Source: Myxococcales bacterium (GTDB taxonomy: Bacteria > Myxococcota_A > Polyangia > Palsa-1104). From it: a DNA stretch of 32,632 nucleotides. Within the stretch, counting starts at the first letter, position 1. Every line of letters starts with the position of its first letter. Below are positions 8,081 through 17,300 of this stretch, piece after piece. The position numbers and the translations under genes were made by a program. The notes under the pieces were generated by a model. The model made no database searches. It worked only from the letters and a program-made list of their open reading frames with translations, and was not told where the DNA came from. The stretch spans positions 1-32,632 of the forward strand of contig PNAM01000045.1 of NCBI GenBank assembly GCA_003170275.1. Reading direction: 5' to 3'.

Positions 8081-9901
8081 ATGCCGCCTGCCGCCCCGTC
8101 GCGCAACAAGCAGCTCCGCGTGGGGCTCGGCCTCACGCTCCGAACGCTCGGGCTGGTGTGGCGCTCGTCGCGCGCGGCGACCCTGGCGCTCGGCATCCTG
8201 ACTCTCGCGATCTCGCTGTTGCCGCTGGCGGTGGCGTACGCGGGCAAGGGGATCGTCGACGGGGTGGTGGCCGGCTCGCGCGCCGACACGCTGCACTGGG
8301 TGGAGATCGAGCTGGCGATCGTGGCCACGCAGGCGATCGTGCAGCGCACGCTCGGCCTGGTGCGCCAGCTGCTCGGCGCACGCCTGGCGCTCGACATCAA
8401 CGTGGCGATCCTCGACAAGGCGCGCACGCTCGAGCTGCGCCACTTCGAGGACGGGCAGTTCTACGACAGCCTGACCAAGGCGCGGCGCGAGGCCTCGTTC
8501 CGCCCGTTGTCGGTGGTCACCGAAGGCTTTCAGCTCTTGCAGAACACCCTGACGCTGGTCGGCTACCTGGTGCTGATCTTGCGCTACAGCCGCTGGGCGG
8601 CGCTCGCGCTGCTGATCGCGGCGCTGCCGGCGGCGTTCGTCGAGATGTGGTTCTCGCGCTCGGCGTTCCGGCTGCGCAACTGGCGCTCGCCCGAGTCGCG
8701 GCAGCTCAACTACCTCGAGTACGTGCTGGCCAACGACGGGCACGTCAAGGAGGTCAAGCTGTTCGGCCTGGGCGCGCTGTTGCTCGGCCGCTATCGCGCG
8801 CTCGGCGAAAAGTTCTACCGCGAAGATCGGCGGCTGGAGGTGCGCCGCTCGATCTGGGCGCTGCTCCTGTCGCTGGCCGGCACCGCGACCTTCTACTCGT
8901 GCTACGGCATGATGGCGCTCGCCGCCGCGCTCGGGCGCATCACGCTGGGCAACATGACGCTTTACCTGGTCGCGTTCCGCCAGGGGCAGCAGGCGTTCCA
9001 GTCGGTGCTCTCGGCGTTCGGCGGCATCTACGAGGACACGCTGTACATGTCGAACCTGTTCGCGTACCTGGCCATCCCGACCAGCGAGGCGGCGCGCGCC
9101 CACTCCGACGGTCAGGTGCGCGACGAACAGGGCATCCGCTTCGAAGACGTGGGCTTCCGCTATCCGCTCGCCGCAGACAAGCAGGCCGAGGAGCCGAAGT
9201 GGGCGCTGCGCCACGTGAGCTTCTACATCCCGAAGGGGCAATCGGTGGCGCTGGTCGGGCAGAACGGCGCCGGCAAGACCACGCTCATCAAGCTGCTCAC
9301 GCGCCTGTACGAGCCGACCGAGGGGCGCGTGCTGGTCGACGGGCGCGATCTGCGCGACTGGGACCCGGAGATCTTGCGCGCGCGCGTGGCGGTGATCTTC
9401 CAGGACTTCAACGAGTACCAGTTCGACGTGCGCGACAACGTCGGCGTGGGCAGCCTGCCGCACCTCACCGAGGAGCCGCGCATCGGACGGGCGACCGCGC
9501 GCGGCGGCGCCGACGAGGTGATCGCCGGGCTCACCGACGGGCTCAAGACGCGGCTCGGCAAGTGGGCGCACGACGGCGTGGAGCTGTCGGGCGGGCAGTG
9601 GCAGAAGATCGCGCTGTCACGCGCGTTCATGCGCGAGGAGGCGGACATCCTGGTCCTCGACGAGCCGACCGCGGCGCTCGACGCCGAGGCCGAGCACGCG
9701 GTGTTCGATCGCTTCCGCTCGCTCTCGGCGGGCCGCACCACGTTCCTCATCTCGCACCGCTTCTCGACGGTGCGCATGGCCGATCGCATCCTGGTGCTGG
9801 AGGACGGGCACATCTCCGAGGACGGCTCGCACGCCGAGCTGCTGGCCGCCAACGCGCGCTATGCGCACCTGTTTCATCTGCAAGCGCAGGGCTACCTGTA
9901 G
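8081..9901 (+). CDS. ABC exporter, fused permease and ATPase (half-transporter)
   Basis: The 606-residue product is a type-IV-fold ABC exporter half, expected to work as a dimer in the inner membrane. The N-terminal half has about six membrane spans (for example 33-55, 78-95, 155-187 and 258-290). The ATPase half has Walker A GQNGAGKT (393-400), a Q-loop with the unusual continuation IFQDFNEYQ (439-447), signature LSGGQ (502-506), Walker B ILVLDEP (523-529) and H-loop His559. The QDFNEYQ stretch resembles exporters annotated as multidrug or peptide/natural-product efflux pumps. The substrate is unknown. The gene sits between a small helical protein and a short-chain dehydrogenase, which do not identify a cargo. 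Confidence 0.9.
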   Translation: MPPAAPSRNKQLRVGLGLTLRTLGLVWRSSRAATLALGILTLAISLLPLAVAYAGKGIVDGVVAGSRADTLHWVEIELAIVATQAIVQRTLGLVRQLLGARLALDINVAILDKARTLELRHFEDGQFYDSLTKARREASFRPLSVVTEGFQLLQNTLTLVGYLVLILRYSRWAALALLIAALPAAFVEMWFSRSAFRLRNWRSPESRQLNYLEYVLANDGHVKEVKLFGLGALLLGRYRALGEKFYREDRRLEVRRSIWALLLSLAGTATFYSCYGMMALAAALGRITLGNMTLYLVAFRQGQQAFQSVLSAFGGIYEDTLYMSNLFAYLAIPTSEAARAHSDGQVRDEQGIRFEDVGFRYPLAADKQAEEPKWALRHVSFYIPKGQSVALVGQNGAGKTTLIKLLTRLYEPTEGRVLVDGRDLRDWDPEILRARVAVIFQDFNEYQFDVRDNVGVGSLPHLTEEPRIGRATARGGADEVIAGLTDGLKTRLGKWAHDGVELSGGQWQKIALSRAFMREEADILVLDEPTAALDAEAEHAVFDRFRSLSAGRTTFLISHRFSTVRMADRILVLEDGHISEDGSHAELLAANARYAHLFHLQAQGYL

Positions 9902-9905
9902 CTGG

Positions 9906-9911
9906 TATGGT
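9906..9911 (+). promoter_or_regulatory. Possible -10 hexamer close to the SDR start (TATGGT)
   Basis: TATGGT lies 9 nt before ATG 9921, which lacks a Shine-Dalgarno. The spacing is slightly longer than at the other leaderless candidates. Confidence 0.25.
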
Positions 9912-9920
9912 CCGCGGACC

Positions 9921-10724
9921 ATGGCGGATCTCTTCGAAGGCAAGTGGGTGCTCATCACCGGCGCGTCGTCCGGGCTGGGCGAGCAGTTCGCGCGGCAGCT
10001 GGCGCAGCGCAAGGCCAACCTGATCGTGACCGCGCGCTCGGGCGACAAGCTGCACGCGCTCGCCGCCGAGCTGCGCGCGGCGCACGCGATCGCGACCGAG
10101 GTGATCGCGCTCGATCTCGGCGAGCCGGGCGGCGCCGCGCGCCTGTGCCACGAGGTGGAGCTGCTCGGCCATCCCGTCGAGCACCTGATCTCGAACGCCG
10201 GCTTCGGCACCGGCGGGGCGTTCCTCGACTCCGACGGCGCGCGCCAGGGCGACATGGTGCGCCTCAACTGCGAGGCGCTCACCGTGCTGTCGCACCACTT
10301 TCTGCGTGCGATGGTGACGCGTGGCTCGGGCGGCGTGGTGCACGTGGCGTCGACCGCGAGCTATCAGCCGGCGCCGTACATGTCGACCTACGCGGCGACC
10401 AAGGCGTACGTGCTCTCGTTCTCGTCGGGCATCGGCGAGGAGCTGCGCGGCACCGGTGTGCACGTGATGGCGCTGTGCCCCGGCCCGGTGCCGACCGGCT
10501 TCCAGCAAGCGGCGGGCGTGCAGATCGCCGGCGGCCAGAAGCGCGCGATCTTGTCGGCCGAGGTCACCGTCCGGCGCGGGATCGCCGCCTACCAGCGCAA
10601 CCAGGCGGTGTACGTGCCAGGCGCCGTCAACCGGCTCGGCACCTACGCGGCGAAGCTCGCGCCGCGCGGCATGATCGTGCGCATGGTCGGCAAGATGATG
10701 AAGGCGAAAGAGCCGATCGCCTAG
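9921..10724 (+). CDS. Short-chain dehydrogenase/reductase (SDR)
   Basis: The 267-residue product is a classical SDR using NAD(P)H. It shows the cofactor motif TGASSGLG (13-20), the structural motif NAG (92-94), catalytic Ser144, and Tyr157-x3-Lys161 (YAATK). The CPGPV motif after the active site is also present. The C-terminal tail is longer and basic with a hydrophobic flavour, as in SDRs related to DltE or 11-beta-HSD-like membrane-associated enzymes. The substrate cannot be predicted. The start ATG is 19 nt after the ABC exporter stop. The stop overlaps the stop of the convergent gene by four bases (CTAG). Confidence 0.92.
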   Translation: MADLFEGKWVLITGASSGLGEQFARQLAQRKANLIVTARSGDKLHALAAELRAAHAIATEVIALDLGEPGGAARLCHEVELLGHPVEHLISNAGFGTGGAFLDSDGARQGDMVRLNCEALTVLSHHFLRAMVTRGSGGVVHVASTASYQPAPYMSTYAATKAYVLSFSSGIGEELRGTGVHVMALCPGPVPTGFQQAAGVQIAGGQKRAILSAEVTVRRGIAAYQRNQAVYVPGAVNRLGTYAAKLAPRGMIVRMVGKMMKAKEPIA

Positions 10725-11392
10725 CCGAGGTAGCCGAGACCCCAGGCGACGAACGCGCCGAGGCGCGGGTGGCGGGTCGCGGCGCGGGGGGTGCGTCGCA
10801 CCAGGGCACCGAGCAGGCGGGCGTGGACGCGCAGGCCCGGACGGAGCGCCATCTCGCCGCGACGGTGATCGCCGCGCGCGTCCTTGAGCTTGTCGACCAG
10901 GTTGCCCAGCTCGGCCACGCTGCGAAAGAAGCGCACGAACGCCGGGTTCGCGTGCGCGGCGACGAACAGCAGCGCCAGCTCGACGGTGAGCCGGCCTTCT
11001 TCTTCCACGCACGCCACCCACTCGCCCGGGCGCTCGGTGGTGCGCATGCGCTCGGTGTTGTCGAGCGCGCGCGCCGCCAGCGCACAGAAGCGGGCGGTCA
11101 GCCCGTGCCGCGCGATCACCAGCGCGAGCGCGGCCACGTGGTCCTGCAGCTCGAGCGGAAAGCGCGCGCTCGCGTCGGAGTCGCCGTGCAGCGCGGCCAG
11201 CAGCGCGCGGCTGAAGCGGCGCCGCTCGTCCGCCTCCTCGAGCGCGTCGAGCACGCGATCGATGCACTCGGTGGCGAGCGTGAACACCAGGAGGTCGCGC
11301 GCCGCCGCGTCCGGAATCCGGCAGCCAAACTCACTCGCCAGCCGCGGCAGATCGTCCGCGAGCTTCCGATACTCCGGCCGAACCGCCCCCAC
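10721..11392 (-). CDS. Helical protein of unknown function
   Basis: The 223-residue product starts at GTG. It is Arg/Ala/Leu-rich and mostly helical, without a signal peptide or clear membrane span. There are Cys residues at about 24, 43, 121 and 145. I do not recognise the family. A TATCGT hexamer ends 6 nt before the GTG, supporting this start. It is convergent with the SDR gene with a four-base stop overlap, and divergent from the EI24-like gene across about 100 nt. Confidence 0.55.
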   Translation of the reverse strand: MGAVRPEYRKLADDLPRLASEFGCRIPDAAARDLLVFTLATECIDRVLDALEEADERRRFSRALLAALHGDSDASARFPLELQDHVAALALVIARHGLTARFCALAARALDNTERMRTTERPGEWVACVEEEGRLTVELALLFVAAHANPAFVRFFRSVAELGNLVDKLKDARGDHRRGEMALRPGLRVHARLLGALVRRTPRAATRHPRLGAFVAWGLGYLG

Positions 11393-11398
11393 CCGCGC

Positions 11399-11404
11399 AC
11401 GATA
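11399..11404 (-). promoter_or_regulatory. Candidate leaderless -10 hexamer (TATCGT)
   Basis: On the minus strand TATCGT ends 6 nt before GTG 11392. No Shine-Dalgarno is seen. Confidence 0.4.
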
Positions 11405-11494
11405 ACACGCTGCCGGCGGCGGCTACTTGTGGTGAAATCGCAAGCTGATGCATCGTTTGGGAATGGATGGGCAGCGCGTCGTGTTTGAGGTCGC

Positions 11495-12400
11495 ATGATG
11501 CCCACCTCGTGGACGGTCGAGGCCAAAGAGCCGCCGCCGCGTGACGCGCACGCCGACCGGGTGTGGTACGGGCTTTGGCAGCCGATCTGGGCGGCGCGGC
11601 GGATCGCGGGCGACCCCGAGCTGTTGCGCGAATCGTGCTATCCGGCGCTGCTGCTCGCGCTGGTGTGCGCGGGCGTGGCGATCTTGACCACGTTCCCGGG
11701 GCTGTCGACGCTGCGGCGGTTCTATCAGGTGTTCGTGGCGCTGGCGCCGGTGCCGACGGTGCTGCTGGCGCGTCACTACGCGCACCTGGCGGTGCTGGCG
11801 CACCAGCGCGCGGGCGGCGGGCCGTGCGAGCCGCTGGTCGAGCCGCTCGGACGGGCGCTGAAGCGCGCCCTCATGCAGATGGTGCTGATCGCGATCGCGG
11901 TGGCGCCGGTCTCGATCCTGGTGCGCTGGGTGCCGCTGGTGGGCGCGGTGGTGGTCAAGTGCGTGGCCGGCCTTTGGGCGCTGCACTGGATCGTCATCAA
12001 CGCGTTCGAAGGCGCGCGCGTGCTCCTCCCGGGACAGACCCTCGAGTCGCTCGACGCGCTCGAAGAACAAACGCCGTCGCCCTGGTTCGTGCGCGCGATG
12101 CGGGCGCTGGGCGAGCGCGTGCCGGTGCTCGGCGGGATCGCCACCGCCTTCGCGCGCTTTTGCGATCGGCTGGCCAAGCCGTGGCGCGAGGAGCTGCGCC
12201 TGGTCGAGCAGCACCCGTCGCTGGCGGCCGGCTTCGCGCTGTCGACCGCGGTGTTGCTGTTCACGCCGGTGTTGAACTTGTTCTTCCGTCCGGTGGTGCT
12301 GGTCGCTGCCTCGCACGTGCTGTTGCGGCTCGCCCTTCCTTGCGCCGCCAGGCGAGGGCGAGGGCCGGGGAGGCTCGACGAGCCGCCCGCCTCGTCCTAA
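11495..12400 (+). CDS. EI24/CysZ-like integral membrane protein
   Basis: The 301-residue product has about five to six hydrophobic segments (roughly 46-68, 78-98, 129-150, 153-172 and 236-265). The pattern of a late segment with PVLNLFFRPVVLVAASHVL resembles the end of EI24/CysZ-domain proteins, which include a sulfate-uptake protein, but the match is by eye only. The function is unknown. Two start codons stand side by side (ATG 11495 and ATG 11498). GAGG at 11487-11490 gives the second the better spacing (7 nt). The last 25 or so residues are Arg/Pro-rich and look non-conserved. The GMC small-subunit gene follows by 9 nt. Confidence 0.6.
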   Translation: MMPTSWTVEAKEPPPRDAHADRVWYGLWQPIWAARRIAGDPELLRESCYPALLLALVCAGVAILTTFPGLSTLRRFYQVFVALAPVPTVLLARHYAHLAVLAHQRAGGGPCEPLVEPLGRALKRALMQMVLIAIAVAPVSILVRWVPLVGAVVVKCVAGLWALHWIVINAFEGARVLLPGQTLESLDALEEQTPSPWFVRAMRALGERVPVLGGIATAFARFCDRLAKPWREELRLVEQHPSLAAGFALSTAVLLFTPVLNLFFRPVVLVAASHVLLRLALPCAARRGRGPGRLDEPPASS

Positions 12401-12403
12401 GCT
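12398..12403 (+). promoter_or_regulatory. Possible leaderless -10 hexamer (TAAGCT)
   Basis: TAAGCT ends 6 nt before GTG 12410, but its first three bases are also the stop codon of the upstream gene, so the match may be fortuitous. Confidence 0.2.
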
Positions 12404-12409
12404 CGCGCG

Positions 12410-12799
12410 GTGGAGCTGTTTCCGTTCGAGGTGCGCTGGGCCGAGACGCTCGGCCGCGCGATCGTGCCGCGCGGGGTGCTCGGCGGCGTGGTGGACGATC
12501 TCGAGATCGGCGAGCGCTACCGGCAGGAGTGCCGCACCTCGCCATGGTACGCGGCGCTGCTCATGCGGTTTTCGCTGTGGCTCACCTGGCTGGCGCCGCT
12601 GTGGCTCGAGCGGCGCGCGCGCACCTTCGCCGGCCTGTCGCGCGACCAGCAAGAGGCGCTGCTCGACCGGCTGCTCACGCTCGATCGCCACAACCTGCGG
12701 CTGGCGGTCACGTTCCTCAAGCTGACGGTGTGCACGCTGCTGCTCGGCGACGAGCGCGTGTTCCGCCGCCTCGGCGCGTATCGGTTGGGCGCGTCGTGA
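12410..12799 (+). CDS. Small subunit-like protein paired with GMC oxidoreductase
   Basis: The 129-residue product is predicted helical with a hydrophobic stretch (about 50-66) and Arg-rich surroundings. It has no Tat or Sec signal. Its size and its position directly before a GMC oxidoreductase, with a four-base GTGA overlap, resemble small partner subunits (gluconate-dehydrogenase subunit-3-like) of membrane-associated flavoprotein dehydrogenases. The sequence itself shows no diagnostic motif that I can name. The start is GTG without an obvious Shine-Dalgarno. Confidence 0.55.
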   Translation: MELFPFEVRWAETLGRAIVPRGVLGGVVDDLEIGERYRQECRTSPWYAALLMRFSLWLTWLAPLWLERRARTFAGLSRDQQEALLDRLLTLDRHNLRLAVTFLKLTVCTLLLGDERVFRRLGAYRLGAS

Positions 12800-14307
12800 T
12801 CGCCGGTTTTCACGACGCCTCCGAGATCGGGCTCGAGGTGGACGCCGCCGACTACATCGTCATCGGCTCGGGCGCGGGTGGCGGCGCGGCGGCGCGCGTG
12901 CTGGCGGCGAGCGGCGCGCGCGTGCTGGTGCTCGAAGAGGGCCCGCTGGTGCCGACAGCGAAGCTGGGCACGATCCTGGTGGACTCGATGAACCGTCTGT
13001 TTCGCAACCAGGGCAAGCAGGCCGCGTTCGGGCGCGCGACCACGCCCATCTTGCAGGGGCGCTGCGTCGGCGGGACCACGTTCGTGAACTCCGCGATCGT
13101 GTGGCGACTGCCCGGCCACGTGCTGCACGAGTGGCACGCGCGCCACGGGCTGGCCGACGGGCTGCCCGAGGCGGCGCTCGACGAGGCGTCGGCGCAGATC
13201 GAAGAGGAGATGTCGGTGCGCGCGGTGGCCGAGGGCTCGACGGCGAACCGGCAGGATCTGCTGATGCGCGCCGGCGCCGGCGCGGCGGGGCTCGAGGGCC
13301 GGCTGATCCATCGCTACGAGCGCGGGTGTCGCGGCTCGGCGCGCTGCTTCCATGGATGCCCGAACGAGGCCAAGCAGAGCACGACCATCAACTATCTGCG
13401 GCGCGCGGTGCGCGATCGCGCGGCGGTGTACGCGCACGCGCAGGTCGGGCGCGTGGTGGTCGAGCGCGGGCGCGCGGTGGCGGTCACCGGGCGCATCGGC
13501 GGGGCGGGACGCGAGGCGGGGAATCGCTTTCGCGTGACCGCGCGACGGGCGATCGTGGTGGCGGCGTCGGCCATCCAGAGCCCCAACCTGCTGCGCCGGA
13601 GCGGCATCGTTCGCCCGTCGCTGGGCGAGCACTTTCAGGCGCACCCGGGGACCACCGTGATGGGCCTGTACCCCGAGCCGGTCGACATGTGGACCGGCGC
13701 GTCGCAGGGCTACGAGGTGCTCGGGTTGCGCGATTCTCACGGCGTGAAGCTGGAGTCGATCAACGTGCCGCCCGAGGTGGCGGCGGCGCGCCTGCCAGGC
13801 GTCGGGCGCGGGCTGGCGCCGTATCTGGAGAAGCTGCGCCACGTGGCGGCCTGGGCGGTGGCGGTGCGCGCGGAGGCCGAAGGGCGCATCCGTCCGTCGC
13901 GGCTGTTCGGCGACAAGGTGAATTACGATCTGACCGATCGCGACGTCGAGCGCATGCGCATGGGGATGAAGCGACTCGCGGAGCTGCACTTCCTCGCGGG
14001 CGCGCGCGAGGTGTTCCCGGGAGTGCATGGGATGCCGTCGGTGTTGCGCTCCGCGGACGAGCTGTCGCGGTTCGACGCGGCGCCGATCGATGCGCGCGCC
14101 TACAACCTGGTCGCGACGCATCTGTTCGGCGGCTGCCGCGCCGGCAGCGACGCCAAGACGTCGGTGGTCGATCCGCAGCTTCGCGTGCACGGCCTGGACG
14201 GCCTGTACGTGATGGACGCCTCGGTATTCCCGACCAACACCGGCGTGAATCCGCAACACAGCATCATGGCCATCGCGACCGTCGCAGCCCGCCGCCTGGC
14301 GTCTTAG
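12796..14307 (+). CDS. GMC family FAD-dependent oxidoreductase
   Basis: The 503-residue product has an N-terminal FAD-binding Rossmann motif GSGAGGG (24-30), the second GMC signature around VGGTTFVNSA (91-100), and a C-terminal block with THLFGGCRAG and NPQHSIMAIA, where His residues of the active site are expected. The family oxidises alcohols, sterols or sugars using FAD. A Cys-rich stretch (Cys178, Cys184 and Cys188, ending GCPNEAKQS) is typical of the long-chain-alcohol/sterol oxidase-like branch rather than of glucose oxidases. The GTG start overlaps the upstream stop (GTGA), so the pair is translationally coupled. No signal peptide is present. The stop overlaps the convergent kinase gene by four bases. 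The substrate is unknown. Confidence 0.9.
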   Translation: MIAGFHDASEIGLEVDAADYIVIGSGAGGGAAARVLAASGARVLVLEEGPLVPTAKLGTILVDSMNRLFRNQGKQAAFGRATTPILQGRCVGGTTFVNSAIVWRLPGHVLHEWHARHGLADGLPEAALDEASAQIEEEMSVRAVAEGSTANRQDLLMRAGAGAAGLEGRLIHRYERGCRGSARCFHGCPNEAKQSTTINYLRRAVRDRAAVYAHAQVGRVVVERGRAVAVTGRIGGAGREAGNRFRVTARRAIVVAASAIQSPNLLRRSGIVRPSLGEHFQAHPGTTVMGLYPEPVDMWTGASQGYEVLGLRDSHGVKLESINVPPEVAAARLPGVGRGLAPYLEKLRHVAAWAVAVRAEAEGRIRPSRLFGDKVNYDLTDRDVERMRMGMKRLAELHFLAGAREVFPGVHGMPSVLRSADELSRFDAAPIDARAYNLVATHLFGGCRAGSDAKTSVVDPQLRVHGLDGLYVMDASVFPTNTGVNPQHSIMAIATVAARRLAS

Positions 14308-17300
14308 TCGGCGAAGCCTGGCGCGAGCAACACGCACCAGCGTTTCGGATTCGCGATCTTCTGACCGGCGATCCACGCGTCCGCCGCTGCGATCAACGCC
14401 GCGCCCTCGTCGCCGCCGGTGACCTCACCTTGCCGTCGCCGCGTGACCGCCGCGTACAGCGCCATGCCGGTGGCATCGAAGCCGCGCGCCGCCTCGTCGA
14501 GCACCGTGCGTGCCGTGGCCGCATCCCCGCGCGCCGTGGCCACGCCGGCGAGGAGCAGCGAGCCCTGCGCATCCGACCATGCCATCTTCTCGCGCAGGAT
14601 CTTGCGCGCATCGCGCTCCGCCTCGTCCACGCGACCCATCGCCAGGGCGACCCGCGCCCGAAGTTGCAGCGCCTCGACCCGCACGTTCTGGATGCGCAGG
14701 TACATCGAGCTCTTCAGCGCCGCCCAGCGCTCCGCGATCCGCTTGTACGACGCGGCCGCCTCACCGACGTAGAGATCGATGTTCCCCTGCGCCAACAGGT
14801 GCCAGTAGTGCTGGAAGTGAAACGCGTTCTGCGACCACTGGCGCATCGCATCGCGCATGTGCTGCCGCGCGAGGTACACGTCGCCGGCGGCCAGCCACAC
14901 CTGGTTGGCGAGCCCGGTGCGCTGGCTGGTCGCGCCGTAGAGATCGCCGCGCTCTTCGGCCTCTTGCAACAGGCGCGGGACGCGTCGCTGCAGCTCGGCG
15001 AGCTGACCGCGCTGCGCCATCGACCACACGCTGAACAGCTGCGCGCTCGCCACCTCCCACGCGACGCCGGCGCAGCGCTCGCGCAACTGCGCCTCGGCGC
15101 GATCGCAGAACTCGCCGGTGCGCTGCCATTCTCCGACGAGAAACGCGGTGGTGCCGGTAGCCAGCAAGGCCATCCCGAGCGCGCGCGGATCGCCGTGCTT
15201 GTCGGCCAGCGCCTGCGCGAGCGCGACCAGCCGCGCGGCGCGCGCGCGACCCGGACCGCCGGCGGTCGCGGCGTGGCCCGCTTCGGTGGCCAGCGCGCGG
15301 GTGAGGCGATACGGCTCGCCGGCGCGGAGCGCGAGCAGCAGATGGCGGGTCTGGAAATCGGCGGAGCGGATGGTGTCGACCAGGCTCAGCCCCGACGCGA
15401 CCGACCAGCACACGTCGATGCGAGTGAGCAGCTCGGGCGGCACCTCGGACGGCGCGCGCTCGTGATAGCCGAGGCCGCGCAGGCGGATCTGCGCGCGGCG
15501 CAAGAGCAACGACGCCAGCGCGCGGCGCGGCGACGACGCCAGCTCGAGACCGACCGCGCGCAGCACGTCGCGGATCGCGGTCAGGCCGTCGTCGACGTGA
15601 CCGCAGCGCAGCAGCTGATCCGCGGCGCGGCGTTGCAGATCGAGACCCTCGGCCGGGTTCGCGCTCTTGGCAGCCGCCAGGTACGCCTCGGCCGCTTCGC
15701 CACCGCGACCGGCGCTGCCCAACGCGTCGCCCAGGCGCGTGCGCAGGTGCTGGCCGAGCGCGCCGTGCGGCGGCTTGAGCTCGATCGCCAGTCGATACAA
15801 GCGCACCGCGCGATCGAACGCCAGCGCCGCCACCGCCTGCTCCGCCGCGCGCGTCGCCAGCTCGGCCGCGCGATCGAAGTCGCCCGCGCCGTGCCAGTGC
15901 ACGCACAGCGTCTCCGGATCGGCGTCGGCCGCGGCCAGCGCGACCGCGAGCTGTTGGTGACAGCGACGACGGCGATCGGGATCGAGGTGCGCGCCCACCG
16001 CCTCGCGCACGCGATCGTGGTACGGCTCGATCGCCTCGTGCGAGCGCAAGCGGGTGGTGCGCACCAGGTTGGCGGCCTGCAAGAGCGAGCGCCAGCGGCC
16101 GAACGCGGCCGGATCGACGCCCGCGGCGGCCACCGCGACCTCGGGCCGCAGCGGCGCGCCCGCAACCGCGACCAGCTCGAGCAGCTGGCGCGGCCCCACG
16201 TCGAGCTTGAGGATGCGCGACCACAGCGCATCGTCGAGGCGCACCGCGGTCGGGTGATCGGCGCCGTGGCGGATCAGCTCGTCGATGAACAGCGGATGGC
16301 CGCCGGCCTCCTCCGCGATCGCCGCCGCGTCGAGCCGACCGGCCGCCGCGCGCTGCACCAGGAGCCCGGCCAGCTGCAGCGCTTCGTCCGGCGGCAGACG
16401 CGCGACCGTCAGGTGGCGGACGTCGCCCGCCAGGTTGCGCGTCACGTCCACGCCGGCGCCGGCGCCGCTCTCCTCGCTCTCGACGGTGCGCACCGTCGCC
16501 ACCAACAGGAGCGCCGGCGCCTCGGGCGGACGCAACAGCTCGCCGAGCAGCGCCAGGCTATCGGCGTCGGCCCATTGCAGATCGTCGATCACCAGCACCA
16601 GGGGCTGCCGCGCGGCCAAGCGCATGAACAGCTCGCGCAGCGACGCGAACACCCGCCCGCGCTGCTCGTGCGGGTCGAGCACCTCGGCGACCGGACGGCG
16701 CGCGGAGGCGAACGCCTCGACGCGGCCGAGCACCGGAAACGATTGCGTCAGCAGCCCCGCGCGGCTGGGCAGGAGCGCCGCCGCGTCGGCGGTCGGCAAC
16801 AGGCGCAGGTAGCGGCCGAGCGCATCGATCACGCCGTCGAGCGCCTTGTAGGGCACCGACTCGCGCTCGTAGCAGCGGCCGAACAGCACCAGCGCGCGCG
16901 GCGGCGACTTGAGCGCGTCGACGAAGCGGCGCACCAGCGCGCTCTTGCCCACGCCCGATTCGCCGTGCACGCACACCGTCACCGCCTCGCCGGCCTGCAC
17001 CGCGGCGAACGCGTCCTCGAGCGACTGCAGCTCGATCGAGCGGCCGACGAACGGCGGCGCTGGCGGCGCCGGGGATTGCGCGTGCGGCTCGTCGGGCGGC
17101 GGCGCGGCGCCCAGGCGGCGCATGATCTCGCTCGCCACCGGTCGCGCGGCCGGCTCGATGCGCAACAGCTCCACGCACAGCGCGTCCAGATCGGCCGGCA
17201 CCGCGGGCGCGAGCGTGTGCGGCGCGGGCGGCTCGAAGCGCTGCTTGTTCATCAGCACCTCGAGCGGCGCGCCGGCGAACGGCTGCCGGCCGGTGAGCGC

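Noticed and set aside
7970..10023. Long frames overlapping the ABC exporter on both strands
   Set aside because: The exporter frame has every ABC motif; the others are Arg/Ala/Gln/His-rich shadows.
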